DNA of 64,000 bases from Galaxea fascicularis (GCA_948470475.1 OX419339.1:7416685-7480684); one strand, 5' to 3'; shown: positions 13,701-24,720, numbered from the stretch's first letter. The notes: generated by a model from the sequence alone, not told the origin. Numbers and translations: made by a program.

Positions 13701-14012
13701 ACACTGCAACTGTACAACAGCCATTCAGCACCAGAACTTCACAACATAAAAACTGTGCAGACTCACAGCTGTGCGATCACACAACACCACCAACACAATT
13801 AATTTGCTGTCCAGACTGAATGAGTACATGTATGTACTGCAACTATTTAAAACTAGGACTGTTCAATATCAATATGCTATCACCATTTTGACTGAGATGC
13901 TTAAAGCTGATGGGCTAGGTGTTGTGTACTTACATGTAAATTATTATATTTTTGTTTTAATTCATAGGACCTTTCATATACATCAGAGGGAATACCGGCT
14001 GAAAGTCTGTGA
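913..14012 (+). CDS. PPP4R1: Serine/threonine-protein phosphatase 4 regulatory subunit 1 (5' partial, 18 exons)
   Basis: HEAT-repeat regulatory subunit that binds the PP4 catalytic subunit and targets the phosphatase in cytoplasm and nucleus. Exons: 913-1052, 2059-2119, 2721-2806, 3432-3536, 3664-3729, 4023-4073, 4648-4755, 5172-5371, 5592-6261, 7195-7380, 8306-8425, 8633-8674, 9070-9170, 10285-10405, 11049-11164, 11818-11978, 12202-12707, 13968-14012. All introns are GT-AG and the lengths sum to 960 codons plus stop in one frame. Family landmarks include RVELMEQVPH (exon 913), KMAPLVGRDITER, VRKVCASNFG, QSLGPFISTFA, YWRTPLPQVELE, TLGRKNWPCLR and WKVRRTLAFSIHEL. The large exon 5592-6261 encodes a low-complexity, Ser/His/Asp-rich linker between the N- and C-terminal HEAT blocks, as in vertebrate PPP4R1. 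The 5' end is outside the window. The short last exon (DLSYTSEGIPAESL then TGA) is the least certain; without it, exon 12202 would read through intron sequence to a stop at 12773. Confidence 0.93.
1528..1768. mobile_element. MITE with TAA target duplication (PIF/Harbinger-like)
   Basis: Inverted ends share CCCnTTCACACCAA followed by TAAACATGTTTAA on both arms. The element is flanked by TAA at 1525-1527 and 1769-1771, the TWA target duplication typical of PIF/Harbinger. It lies in the PPP4R1 intron between exons 913 and 2059. No coding capacity. Confidence 0.7.
4089..4109. repeat. (CAT)7 microsatellite
   Basis: Seven CAT trinucleotides lie in a PPP4R1 intron, 15 bp past the donor at 4074. Confidence 0.9.
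4148..4245 (+). repeat. Interspersed repeat, copy 1
   Basis: Begins ATTTACTGTGCGAATCC and is followed by CAAAAACTG, AACACTTT and ATTTGAT blocks. A diverged second copy lies at 28381-28475 in the same orientation. Class unknown. Confidence 0.6.
7930..8150 (+). mobile_element. tRNA-derived SINE, rearranged head
   Basis: A-box-like TGGCTGAGTTGGTAGAGC at 8003-8020 and a B-box-like GGTTCGTCTCC at 8052-8062 are followed by the tail CCTGAATTTTTTCTGGCTTC. Extra B-box-like pieces upstream (7930-7980) suggest a rearranged or composite head. The tail is shared with 60640-60800 (minus) and partly with 45937-45995. It sits in the PPP4R1 intron between exons 7195 and 8306. Confidence 0.7.
10640..10740 (+). 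repeat. Short direct repeat pair
   Basis: CTGGGAAACCATGC followed by TTTC, TAAGCCAATC and a G/T-rich stretch occurs twice about 50 bp apart. Intronic local duplication. Confidence 0.6.
11389..11755 (+). repeat. Diverged direct repeat about 240 bp apart
   Basis: GAATACCTCA and AAATTAATGTGTC followed by GGTAAGCTGAAAGCCAC appear near 11465-11510 and again near 11700-11750, with similar sequence before each. It lies in the PPP4R1 intron before exon 11818. Confidence 0.6.
13215..13363. mobile_element. MITE family 'GGATAGCGCTATCC', copy 1
   Basis: Terminal inverted arms contain GTTTGTTCAAAGGCTGGAT on the left and GGATAGCGCTATCC, GTTTGAACAACCAGGCCC on the right. A full second copy is at 47318-47462 and a partial third at 48030-48105. 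It directly abuts the next MITE, sharing the GGCCC end. Confidence 0.75.
13359..13686. mobile_element. Foldback MITE with arms of about 75-90 bp
   Basis: Left arm (about 13359-13447) and right arm (about 13597-13686) are inverted copies: both contain CACTAACGGCTGCTCACT, CTCTGCATTCCTTT and CAGCCnTTATTAGG when read on opposite strands. Ends read GGCCC...TCTCCTT. Spacer about 150 bp. Confidence 0.75.
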
Positions 14013-17000
14013 TAAATGTCATAATCATTGACATATTATGAGTCCCAGCAATTGACAGAATTGTCAAGTTTTCTTCTAGTCACTAGTAGTACTTAAAATT
14101 ATCATGCAATGTACATGCATTTTCCAACTTAAGATATTTGACAAGGCAACCTGATTCCAGAATGTAATTGGGCTAACTTTGGATTAATTTAAGAATACAG
14201 GTTACTTTGTGTTATGTTCAGTCGGCGAATGAAACTAGAGTGGATTAATCACAAAGAGGTCTTGTGATAATAATTTAAGAAAATTAATAATAGTGTTTAA
14301 CTGTGGATAGTGCAGAATTGATATTTGATATTGAATTTCAAGTTGTATTATTTTGTACAGTCACATTGAGTTTGCTGTGTATAATCCTTGATGGTAGAAT
14401 GCCATCGCTAAATTTTGAGTTCAGAACTAAAAGTATTGATGCAGTTAATGTGTTACATTTGTAACTCTTTCAGAAATTTTAAGGTAACATTCACACTTGA
14501 TCTGGACGTTTAGATCTGTTTTTGGGGGGTATTCATGAGAGGATCTCATTTTGTTTGCTGTACTGGCTTGCAAAATGTTTGGGGGCATTATACAGGGCTT
14601 CATAAAATACAAGGATGTCTAAACATAATTTTATTTATCACAATTACTACAAATAACATTAGTCTTCTAACTGTGTGGCCAGACAGCCTGTTCAATGATC
14701 TCTTTTTTTCTTGTAGATTATCAAGCACACAAGGGTGCTTTAAACCACAGGATTTTCATTGTTCTGCACTCTAGCCTTAAATTATCCACCATACACATTT
14801 TTATTGTCATTAATTTTATTTTCTAAAAAATTAATGCCAAGTGACAAAGTTTGTCAGATTTCCAAATGAAAACGTTGGTCAGATTTTGTTGAATAGGACA
14901 GTTATTAATATAATAAATTTATCATTGCTTTCAATCATTAATTTATCAGTGACATACAAGTGAAATCATCTACCCAGGCCTTTTGCTTTACATGGGGTTT
15001 GATTGAGAGGAGAAAATGGCATTCTTTCTCTGCCTTGTTTTGATTTTGCTTTGGAATCACTTTGTAGATTATGCATAACAAAAGTAAATGGACCCAGTGG
15101 GAATAAATGGTTGGTTCCTGATAACATCCAAATTTCAACCATTAAAGGTTAATTTAAAGTCCAAGGGATGTGTGGGAGGTGAACTATTGTATTACTTTAC
15201 ATGTACATTACTTGGAATACATGGGAAAATTTTCCGGCATACTTCCCTTTATGTCATCCTCCAGAAATGAAACTTTCTGTTACTGAAAGCCATTACTTTA
15301 TGATCTCACATTGGAATCTACTCTGTCACACATAGAGCCTCAATGGCACTCTACAATATAACAGGCACACATGAACTTGACTAAAAGTTACTGATAGATA
15401 CTTATTAGCAAAATGAAATATGAACCAGATATTGCAGCAAAAGATTTTTTAAATTGGGCATTTTCTGAACATAACTTCCAATTTCAGAAATGTGTCACAG
15501 CAAAACAAGGTAGCCAGCACCACATCATGGGGATTAGTTTAGTTCAGTTTCGTACATTATTGTAAATTATAGCAAACTTAATATACATGTACCTATTAAT
15601 GACAACAAATATGGTATTTTTCATTGGAAAACAAGGAATGAATTTGGTGTCTTGAGTTCTGAGTGCCAAATTTTATATATTTCTAGGTGGTCATGCAGCT
15701 TTTGTTTTCATACTTACTATCAGTATTATTTTTGGAAATTAAATAATTAAATATTAATAATTATTTTGCCAACATGTTTAAGTTAGCTTTTCTTAATAAT
15801 AAGGCTCAAATCAGATAAAAATTGTTACACTTTTGGCAATTTATACATGTCTTGAATCTAAGTTCAAACATCATCAAACTTGAAGTCTTGTGCTTTTGAA
15901 TTCCTTAAAGTGGAACTACAAGAGTACATGTACCTTGTAGGCTATTGTGCTGCTTCCTTTCACTATGAGCAGGGAACCAAAAGCTTAATTACCTCTGACA
16001 GGAGTATTTCCATGTTATGTATTTCACAAAGCCAAAAAATTAATAATTCCCCCCACCAGCACAAGAATCAATCCAGTAGCATATTTGATAACCATCATGG
16101 GGGCAGTATAAATCAGCATGATATAGTGGCACTGGTTTTACAGAATTTCTAAAGTTTTGGGTTAGGAGTGCAGCAAAGACTAGAGAAACTGGTTTTCTCT
16201 GGCAAATTGTTAAATGACAACAAAGTCTGGATGGCTGTTGACATTATTGCAGCCAAATTGTTTGGATTTTTAATTAGTCTGCTGAATTATGTACATTGTG
16301 TTCAAACAAGTAGTTAATAAAAACAGAGCAAAATATTTGTGATGCCTTTGTCTTTTCCTGTTTTAAGATGCCCAAATCTGGCAACTTGGGGGCTGGAGGC
16401 AACTTTACAGGGATGTAATGTGGTCCAAAATGGTATAGATTTTGACCACTTACATCTGAGGTTAGAAAACCAAAAATCATGAGAGGCCAAGCCCCAGTTG
16501 TTTAACCCTTCCCAGTATCAACACGTATATTCTTCTTAGAGTTCTCATATATTTCATATGTCACATGTAGGGAGAATTTGTATAAATGTCAATTCAAATG
16601 ATCTATGGTGATCATTTCCTGTATTCTCATGCCCTGTATGCATGATGGACAAGTAATACAGTAAGGAGAAGTTAGATTTTGGTCACTGTTTGGATGTGAA
16701 GGGTTAAAGAGCTTAACCAGTGAATCAGTGAGAATATTATTTTTCTTAGCTGCAGCACTTTGTGGAATTCCTGTAAATATCCATACCTCCCCAACAGAGG
16801 GTCAATGGAAATTCCAAGGGGGAGAGGGGTGGCAAAAGCAAAAGTCCTTAAAGAAACATGGAGCTAAATTGGAATTTCTGGAGGTGTGGTGGGAAGGGGG
16901 ATGCAAACCAAAAACTTCTGTAAGGGTGGGGAGGGTGGGGAGTATTGTATCTACCAGATAAAGCTTTCTGTCCTTTGACATCTGGAGCCAGTAAAGGGGG

Positions 17001-18150
17001 TATCAAAAATAACATCACATCTGTGTGTGTGTGTGTGAATGTACAACCCCAGAAAATTATACACTCTTCCCCATTCTTTCCTTTTTGTCAGTGGGAATGA
17101 ACTTTACTGTTTTCATGTTCGACGTTTCAGTTTTTCTCCCATACCAGAACACCTCTTGCCCTGCATAAATTGATTTGGGTTTGAGACCACAAGATCCAGA
17201 GTCCCTCAATCCCCACTCAAATAACCAGCTAAAGAGACATAATTATAGGGAGGGAGGGTATGATTGCAGGTTACCATTCAAACTGATTTGTTTGCAACTG
17301 AAGCATTTCTGGGGTCAATAAAAATGAATTTACCCAACATGGTACTTTTCTTCCCCGAGTCAAGAATTTTTCTTAACAAGTCTATATTTCAAAGTAGAAA
17401 TACTGGCAAACGGGGAAACGGGGACGCACCTTTGCCCGTACCCCCCCCCCCCCCCCCTCTCTGTCTAAACATTGATAGGTGCATAAAATCCATGCCATTA
17501 TCTGCATAAAACCCGATAATTTCCCTGTCCCTTTTAATTTTGAACATAGAATTAAACAAATCAACAGTTAACTCGCACAGTAGTTCAGCATAATTTAATT
17601 TGAGTTCAATCCAAGTGGATGCAGGTCTTGACAAGTTCTTCCAAGTACACGATGTAACAACTGAAAACAAAGAGTCACCACTGCGCTTAGAGCCAATCTG
17701 CATATGCTAGGAATAGGATAAAGAACAGTTTCTATTGAACAGTTACCTTGCTAGATCTAAATGAGGAAAATTAAAGGCAACCACAGTTGTTATTACGAGG
17801 AAGAGTAAGTCCCTTTATACTGCTATCAACCGTTCTCCCAGCTAAAACGTTCGCTTCATGTTGGACGTACACAAGATAACACCTTAAACACAATTTAGTT
17901 AACTCACACGCAACTTTAACAAACGAGAAACAAATTTTACTTTGCCTAGCCCCACTCAATGACTTAACCTAGTATTTATTTCTATAAAATAAGCTCAACT
18001 TGACTTATAAGTCACATTGTTTAATTCGTCTTTTATGTATTTCATGCCTTTGAAAGTTTAACTCTCCTTTTAAGTTCAAGAACCACAGAAACGCGAACAC
18101 AACGGTCAGGAATAATGGACAACAGCAAGTTCTCGCGATATATAGGCTTT
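14013..18150. other. Intergenic region between PPP4R1 and the histone pair
   Basis: No supported gene. Contains the presumed PPP4R1 3' UTR, a GT microsatellite near 17021-17037, G-rich stretches near 16800-16940 and a poly-C run near 17440-17457. Small open frames here have no recognisable domain and lack splice support. Confidence 0.7.
17975..17980 (-). terminator. Candidate polyadenylation signal for H2A
   Basis: AATAAA on the minus strand about 170 nt past the H2A stop. It matters because no histone stem-loop is visible after the stop. Confidence 0.45.
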
Positions 18151-18537
18151 TCAGTGAGCGCCCTTACTTCCCTTATCGGATTTTTTGGGCAGCAACACGG
18201 CTTGAATGTTTGGTAACACACCGCCCTGAGCGATTGTAACACCAGCCAACAGCTTGTTTAACTCTTCATCATTTCGAATAGCAAGTTGAAGATGACGAGG
18301 AATGATTCTCGTCTTCTTGTTATCCCTAGCAGCGTTACCGGCCAATTCCAAGATTTCTGCCGAGAGGTATTCCAGTACCGCGGCCATGTACACGGGAGCA
18401 CCGGCACCAACTCGCTCAGCGTAGTTCCCTTTTCGTAACAAACGATGAATTCTGCCCACGGGAAACTGTAACCCTGCTCTTGAGGAACGAGTCTTCGATT
18501 TGGTACCCTTGGCTTTTCCCTTTCCTCTTCCGGACAT
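18151..18537 (-). CDS. Histone H2A
   Basis: Intronless, 128 residues. Core nucleosome histone: N-terminal [21 protein letters not shown] tail, then the fold with [36 protein letters not shown] and [18 protein letters not shown], and the docking segment [15 protein letters not shown]. The C-terminus is SDKGSKGAH: it lacks the SQ(E/D) motif of H2A.X and the H2A.Z-type acidic patch extension, so this is canonical-type H2A with an unusual end. The start has A at -3. It is divergent from H2B at 18936, with 398 bp between start codons. No GGYYCT-loop-AGRRCC stem-loop is visible in the 90 nt after the stop. Confidence 0.97.
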   Translation of the reverse strand: MSGRGKGKAKGTKSKTRSSRAGLQFPVGRIHRLLRKGNYAERVGAGAPVYMAAVLEYLSAEILELAGNAARDNKKTRIIPRHLQLAIRNDEELNKLLAGVTIAQGGVLPNIQAVLLPKKSDKGSKGAH

Positions 18538-18935
18538 TTTTTATTATGACGATTCTTCCCTCTAGAAAAGAAGTAACCGAAGAAAAACATACGCTGTACG
18601 AAAGAGTCGTGAGATCGCACGTACCGGAAGTTGTTTGACTCCCATTGAATGAATATTTTACGATGACGGATCGAGCCCGACCAGTGTTCTCCAATCAAAA
18701 CCGAGAAAAATAGCCGGAAGTCGTGAAAACAAACACATTTCTACTCCCTCAGAGGTCCGCATGGTCAAGTAACCAATCGTTTGTTGCTAATTTCGATCTC
18801 CATGCACTTCGATCCTGATCTGTTTGAATATAAATTGTTTCAAAGGTCACGTTACCAGTTTCTTGAGAGGGAAAGTAGTTTAAAACGGGACCATTGCTGT
18901 TGGATTTTGTCCTCTATAGCATTTTTTTTAACAAC
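18538..18935. promoter_or_regulatory. Bidirectional H2A/H2B promoter
   Basis: This 398-bp spacer holds both 5' flanks. CCAAT motifs sit near 18691 and 18772, and a TATAAA within GAATATAAATTG lies near 18829, about 105 bp upstream of the H2B start. Paired CCAAT and TATA elements are usual for divergent histone genes; factor binding is inferred. Confidence 0.6.
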
Positions 18936-19304
18936 ATGCCTCCGAAAGCCCGCGGCAAAAAGGTTGAGAAAACTACTGAGAAAAAGCCCTCGCTGCCGGG
19001 AGACAAGAAACGAACTAAGAAGCGAAAAGAAAGCTACGCGACTTATATCTACAAAGTTCTGAAACAAGTCCATCCAGACACGGGCATATCAACGAAAGCA
19101 ATGAGCATAATGAACTCCTTCGTCAATGACATTTTCGAGAGAATTGCAGCGGAGTCATCGCGTCTGGCGCACTACAACAAAAAGTCAACTATTTCCTCGC
19201 GGGAAATTCAAACAGCTGTTCGGCTGCTTTTACCGGGAGAGCTTGCAAAACACGCCGTCAGCGAGGGAACGAAAGCTGTCACGAAGTACACTAGCAGCAA
19301 GTAA
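18936..19304 (+). CDS. Histone H2B
   Basis: Intronless, 122 residues, starting at the ATG of MPPKARGKK; an in-frame upstream ATG at 18894 would add a hydrophobic non-histone extension and is rejected. Core features: Lys-rich tail with [20 protein letters not shown], the histone fold with [40 protein letters not shown], and the C-terminal helix [20 protein letters not shown] ending KYTSSK. The Lys of AVTKYTSSK is the conserved ubiquitination site of the family. As with H2A, no replication-type 3' stem-loop is visible in the first 100 nt downstream; AATAAA occurs at 19897. Confidence 0.97.
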   Translation: MPPKARGKKVEKTTEKKPSLPGDKKRTKKRKESYATYIYKVLKQVHPDTGISTKAMSIMNSFVNDIFERIAAESSRLAHYNKKSTISSREIQTAVRLLLPGELAKHAVSEGTKAVTKYTSSK

Positions 19305-20496
19305 CGCAGCTGCAAGGAACGCCTTTATTCGTTGGCTTCAGGACGCTGTTCCAAGAACATTCCAAACTGATGAACTGTTGATGAGCTGAACAAAGTTGGT
19401 TATTTTGCGGATATCAGCGATTTTTTCGCGAGATTTAAGCTTAAATAACATCTATACTGAGTCTTGTCAGCTTGTCTGCAGCCTTGATCTGAACGTTCAG
19501 ACTGCTGAAAATATTTAGCGCACATTTATTTACAATCGATTTCCATTTCCAGATAAAAAAATAGCACGTTTTTTTTTCTAGCCGCCGTGTCATCTTTGTG
19601 TGAATAATGTATATTTGTTTAATGCGCTGTAACTCTTGACTTCGTTATGAGTTTCGATAACATAACCTGCTATCACTAGTGGCTCATAGTCTTGTAGTAA
19701 AACATGGCTTGCAATGTAGCAAAGTAAGGCGTATACACATCTGTTATGGAACATTATTACATAATTCCTAAATCTCTGAATACTAGAAGGCAATGTGTTA
19801 ACTAATTCTTTAAATTCATTAGAGGCTGTTAATGTTGCTACAAGGGGTGAAAAAAGGAAATTGGCTTAATTTTGACAAATTTTCATGTCTTGTTCAAATA
19901 AAGTGGGCCATGTCAGTGCTCGTTCGGAAAGTGGCCCTCGATTACTTTTAGATAGCATTAGTTAGCTATTGTAATAACTAACTCAACGACACTAATCCAA
20001 AATATGTTCGCTAACTGGTCATAAACTAAAGTGAAACCAGGCGCCGCCACAAACTTCTAAACTTTAGTTTTCGTGGATTTTCTCATCTTCGGTACGGGCT
20101 AGCACATTATGCTCCTCAGCGCACCCTTGATAAATTCCAACGCACCCTCCCCGGGCCCGGAATAAAAAAACAGAATGCGAACATATTCATCCAAAGGATT
20201 TGACTCAGGATTTTAGTTAGCTGCATGTAACATGATTTGGAATCGAAGACAATTTTGGGCATGCAATATCAAACCTATCGTGACCATGAGCTGCAGATGT
20301 CAATGAATGATGTTCGTCCACCATTCATGGTTGTAAACTGAATGATATATTTGGACATCAGTGCCAACAAAAAGAATAAAACATGACTGTTAACTTGCCA
20401 AATATCACCATTATGCCAACAAAGTAGTACTATTGCGCCGGCAACATTCTTGATGTTCCACCTACTGTATCGTGGCTAGAAATTATGCCAGCATAA
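19305..20496. other. H2B 3' flank and intergenic DNA
   Basis: No gene recognised. AATAAA at 19897-19902 is the nearest clear poly(A) signal for H2B, about 590 nt past the stop. No histone stem-loop found. Confidence 0.6.
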
Positions 20497-20728
20497 AAGC
20501 CGTTACACACGAGGGGTTTTGCTCCAAAGGCACGCTCCGGGAGCAAAGCTTCTCTGTGTGTACCAATGATTTCATGAGCGTAATTCATTCTCGGCAGCAG
20601 AATTCCACCCTGAAAAATGCTCCACAACATTAAACCAGTTGAATATTTGGGAGCAAGCTCCCGGGGCAAATTGTGTGTACAAGTCGTGCAAATTGACCCT
20701 GGAGCAAAATCCCCGTGTGTATAGGCCT
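20497..20728. mobile_element. MITE with TAA target duplication (PIF/Harbinger-like)
   Basis: Left end (20497-20525) contains TTACACACGAGGGGTTTTGC and the right end (20701-20728) is its inverted partner containing GGAGCAAAATCCCC. TAA flanks both sides (20494-20496 and 20729-20731). Internal GGAGCAA and CTCCCGGG motifs repeat. No ORF of note. Confidence 0.75.
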
Positions 20729-20731
20729 TAA

Positions 20732-22104
20732 TGTGTCAACCGCCACTCCTCAGTTTCAGGAACAGATAGTAGGGACGGGACGAACATTTAACGGACAAAA
20801 TTGGAAATTACGAAAGCTTACAACACGGGCCAGAAACATTAAAAATCAATATTTTGATCTGGCAGGGATTTCAGTCTGGTATCATATTTTTCTGTCCAAT
20901 CGGCAATCAGTTTGGGATTCCACCGATCGTAGAATAGCATTTCAATCCCACATTTATGTGTATTCACATATATATTTATATTCACTTTGATTTTATTTCG
21001 CACAGGCTTGATGCTAAAGCGTTGTTAATTAAGATAAAGTAGAAGAAGAAAAAATTTGCTGTGATTTCTAAGAACGCACCCGGCCTTTTTGATGTAGTTA
21101 TAAATTAGCGGGGGCGAGGCTGCATATGTCAACGCCTGCGCCGGAAGCGGGAGGTCTTGCGGCGAGTTGCGTACGAGTCAGCTCCCCTCACGGACACGTT
21201 AAGCGGGTCGAATCACAAAACTATATTCAATAATATGTTTAATAATGATTCTGGTCATGACAGGGTCGAACGTCAGTAAAAGTCGTAAAATGCATGCCAG
21301 TAACAGAATTTTAAAAGTTGCAAACTTAAATTACCCTTTTCCCTCTTCATTATTTAAAAGCCACCAGGATCTCGGAAGGAAAAGCTGAAAATTAACATTG
21401 TAATGTGATAGAAGGTAAACATCATTAATTAACCTGCCGTTCAATCACTTCAACTGGAGTACTACGTTTTAGACTGCTACTGGTGGCAAAACAATAATGG
21501 AAATGTTCAAATTGTCTCAAAAGCGTCTCCTCAGATACTGGGTGACCGTGCTTTAAAATCATCCTAGAAACCAACCATCACTTGTGCTTTTGAAAATAGT
21601 TATTTTTTTGCTTTAAGTGTGTTGACCGACGCTTCAAGACTTGAAGATTAACATTAGCTGCGCAAAATATTATGATGGAATAATTATTTATTATAAAAGT
21701 CACCAGAGCCACCATTTTAGCAGGTCACGATCCAACGTCGATCGAAAGAATTTGCTTTCAGATAGTTACCACGTGCATTTTAGACGTGGCAAGCCCTTTG
21801 CATAAAACGCCCTCATTGACAATTACTATTTTCATCTTCGTAGCCAATAGGAGGTTGTTACTCAGCGGATTATCCAATCAGCGATGAATAATAAATGAGA
21901 AGCGGCCAGCGTTCTATTCATTGACGGCAGAGCTACTGAATACATCCACCGTCCAATGATATTTCCGCGCCACTAACATCGCTACACCTGTTCCAAAACT
22001 GTCAGTTCGCACAGAAAACAAGACACGAATTTGCGATCATTTTGGTTATTTTCCTTGGGGCTGAGTGAGCAGTGGCGACCTTTAGTGAAACTTGACAGGT
22101 GAAA
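20732..22104 (+). promoter_or_regulatory. Intergenic region and upstream flank of the CSRNP gene
   Basis: Non-coding. The last 300 bp carry two CCAAT motifs (21844-21848 and 21874-21878), consistent with a proximal promoter. No clear serum-response CArG box was seen, although CSRNP genes are often early-response genes. Confidence 0.4.
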
Positions 22105-22821
22105 ATGTCGAAACGAAAACACGACGAAGACGATTCATTGAGCACTGCTAGTTCCGACAGTGCCGATAGCCTGGGAAATGTGGAAGATTATCAACGAGCG
22201 AAGCGAAATCGAAAAGTTCGTTTCAGTGAGAGGACTGTTTTCCATTTTCCCCGCACCCAAGGTTATACGTGTGTGCCGTCGAATGGAGGAACTACGCTTG
22301 GGATGAAACACAAACACGCTTTCGTCGAAAGGGTGCTCATTTCAGACGACGATTTGAGCGAAAGTGACAGTGACAATTCGTACGACAGTGCGGATAGCGA
22401 CGAAGACCACTGCTTTATGCCAATTTCACAGAAAGATCGCAAGGACATTTTGAAAGCGGCCGGCGTAAAAAAAATCAACAAACAAGAGGCTATTGAGTGT
22501 ATGCAAATTAGGTACTCGCGGCAGGTTTGCGGATGTTCTTGCAAGGAATTTTGTCAGCCGGAGTCCTGTAGTTGTTATCTAAACGGGATAAACTGCCAAG
22601 TGGATCGGGATAGTTTTCCTTGTGGGTGTACACGCGAAGGATGTGAAAACCCTCACGGACGCCATGAGTATGACCCGATAATTGTGCGTCGCCATTTTAT
22701 TGAAACTGTTTTGAAACTACGAGGAGAGAAGTGTCTGTGGCAGGAGACTGCTGATAGTGACGAGGAACATGAAAGCAATTTACAGGCTTCTAGTACTGTT
22801 TTAAGTCTCGCGACTGTTTGA
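22105..22821 (+). CDS. Cysteine/serine-rich nuclear protein (CSRNP/AXUD1 family), intronless
   Basis: 238 residues from the ATG at 22105. Nuclear transcription-factor-like family (human CSRNP1-3, fly Axud1). Order: Ser-rich acidic start (residues 10-30), a basic nuclear-localisation-like RAKRNRKVRF (31-40), the family segment SERTVFHFPRTQGYTCVPSN (41-60) and GGTTLGMKHKHAF, an acidic Ser stretch (80-101), then SQKDRKDILKAAGVKKI and a Cys cluster from 142 to 180 (CGCSCKEFC, ESCSCYLNGINC, CGCTREGCENPHGRHEYDP) that is the diagnostic CSRNP core. The stop follows soon after, so the protein is far shorter than vertebrate members of several hundred residues and lacks their long C-terminal region. The frame is uninterrupted, so it is either a compact native gene or an old retrocopy; intact family residues argue it is functional. 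Confidence 0.92.
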   Translation: MSKRKHDEDDSLSTASSDSADSLGNVEDYQRAKRNRKVRFSERTVFHFPRTQGYTCVPSNGGTTLGMKHKHAFVERVLISDDDLSESDSDNSYDSADSDEDHCFMPISQKDRKDILKAAGVKKINKQEAIECMQIRYSRQVCGCSCKEFCQPESCSCYLNGINCQVDRDSFPCGCTREGCENPHGRHEYDPIIVRRHFIETVLKLRGEKCLWQETADSDEEHESNLQASSTVLSLATV

Positions 22822-23022
22822 TAGATGACGATTGATATCGAGTCTTCATTGCCCTGGTGCGCGTGAAATAATCGTGCGAGATTGTATGTCGCCTCGGCTA
22901 CGTTTGAGTGTCACAAAAAGGAGAAAGGAGTTACCGAAAATCTGGCTTGAACAAGACAAAGGCGAGGCTTTTGAGGTTTACGCTCGTAGGTCCATATACC
23001 ATGAGATAAAGAAGATTGACCG

Positions 23023-23028
23023 AATAAA
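23023..23028 (+). terminator. Candidate polyadenylation signal for CSRNP
   Basis: AATAAA about 200 nt after the CSRNP stop codon. Confidence 0.5.
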
Positions 23029-24105
23029 ACTAATAGTTGTATTCATTATTTGTACATAATTCTTTCAGAGTATCGCGGTTACTATGCCAAGAAAAACTGG
23101 GTATTATATACAATGTTTTTCGTTTAATATCCTCTTGCCAGAATCAACTGCGTTGTGTCTCACAACCAATCGAGTCGGAAAGATCGAAACTGTCTATGAA
23201 TGGGAATATACCCGGTAAGCATCTGATAATGAATACTCTCAGGTTGCGATCCACTCATCGTGAACGAGCAGCGTGTCAGTTGTGTTTAAGCGGGAACAAT
23301 ATTTCAAATTGCATTGACTGTATATCGTTCAACAATGAATTATATTGTCAGGGCGATAAAATTAAAATAGAATTCAGTGTCTCCTTTTTATTCATATATA
23401 AACGGCAGACAATGAAAAATCCACCTTTTGTTCAAGTTAATTGAATATGAGGAAGTTGAAGTTCTGTCAAATTGTATAATGTTGACATCTAGTTAATTCA
23501 ACGTTTTTTCCCGATAGATTTTGTTAATCAATAGGGCTGCATAAAACAGGTTTGCTACACCGATCTTGCTGGATCCTTTTGCTAATCTCGGTCCACAACC
23601 ATCTTGTTTCCCGAGTGACATAATTATCACTTGTTGAAGTGACGATTCACTAGGGATAAGCTGAAAAGGAGCGCAATTAACTTAAAGATCTAATGAAAAA
23701 GTACTGATAGTCTTACGTTACTCGAAACTCATTATTCTGTTTGAGTTTTGCCGTTGTGTCAGGTAAATTGTCTTGTACTACATATACTGTAATTTAGGCT
23801 CGTTTGCGCTTCAAATCGTCAGAAATCTTCGGCTTCAAGGAAACTGGAACTAAAAAAAAGCGAAATTATAGAATCAGTGAGACTGAAAAAAAGGTATAAA
23901 ATCTGACTTAGCATAACGAATACAAATTAAGCGGATTCAGCTGCGAATCGCAATGTATCGAAAAGGTGGAAGAGAAGGCAGCCTGAGAGGATAAAAAGCA
24001 GGAAATTTTTGGTGATGTGACTTCTAAGACCTGGAATTCACCGTTGAATGTGTCAATCGCAATTGTTTAAAAGTTCAGGGACGTTATCTAGAGAAAGCTT
24101 AACTG

Positions 24106-24370
24106 CTACGGCGACGACAAAGGCAAAACGTGCATGATTTCAGAAAAGAACTCTCTCACGATTACGCTAACCCGTAGAGGAACTCTATAGCAACTGATCT
24201 GAATTGAAGTAAAGAGAAAAGAAAAAAATCCAACAAAACCTTGAAGTTGGTCATTTCCCATTGCTGTTTTGTAGACAAAGAAATGTATCAACATCGAAAA
24301 CGCACGTGCAGAGCGATTATCTTTGATTTGCTGTTAAACCAATTGTTTTGTCGCATTCTCGTCTCTGTTT
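24106..24370. repeat. Interspersed repeat 'gtgcagagcgat', copy 1
   Basis: Contains ACGGCGACGACAAAGGCAAA, TTGGTCATTTCCC, CACGTGCAGAGCGATTAT and CAATTGTTTTGTCGCATTCT. The same blocks in the same order recur at 24915-25075 and partly at 40640-40890. Class unknown. Confidence 0.6.
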
Positions 24371-24547
24371 GTGTCTGATGGTTACAGAAAGTTATTAGCT
24401 TGAATATTTCCATTTAATGGCCCCTCCCCTCTTTAAAACAAAACATTCGTTTCTGAATAGCTGAGTAGAAGAAAAATACTCTTTGCCATTATTGGGAGCA
24501 GGGTTTGTTGCATGGGGTAAATTTACTCTTGGATTTCGCCCGTATAA

Positions 24548-24720
24548 TATTATGGCGGAATATTCATGGCGTGGAATATTATGGCGGTAACACTGCGGGA
24601 GCTCTCGTCGGTACTCGGAGCTTGGAACTCGACATCGAAACTCGGAACTCTGAATATTTGGAACTCAGTGCGCGAAATTTAGGATTTGAGGACTCGGAAG
24701 TCAGAACTCGATCGCAAATT
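24548..24720. repeat. Short degenerate tandem repeats
   Basis: First AATATTATGGCGG and GAATATTCATGGCG repeated, then many spaced copies of ACTCGGAA / GGAACTC. Local low-complexity DNA. Confidence 0.5.

Noticed and set aside
17440..17457. Telomere-like or functional G-quadruplex tract
   Set aside because: It is a plain homopolymer C run; similar runs occur at several other places and nothing ties it to a function.
18894..18935. Longer H2B from the upstream ATG
   Set aside because: The extra residues are hydrophobic and non-histone; MPPKARGKK is the proper H2B start.
23037..23444. 135-codon open frame after CSRNP
   Set aside because: No recognisable motif and AT-rich composition; probably CSRNP 3' flank.
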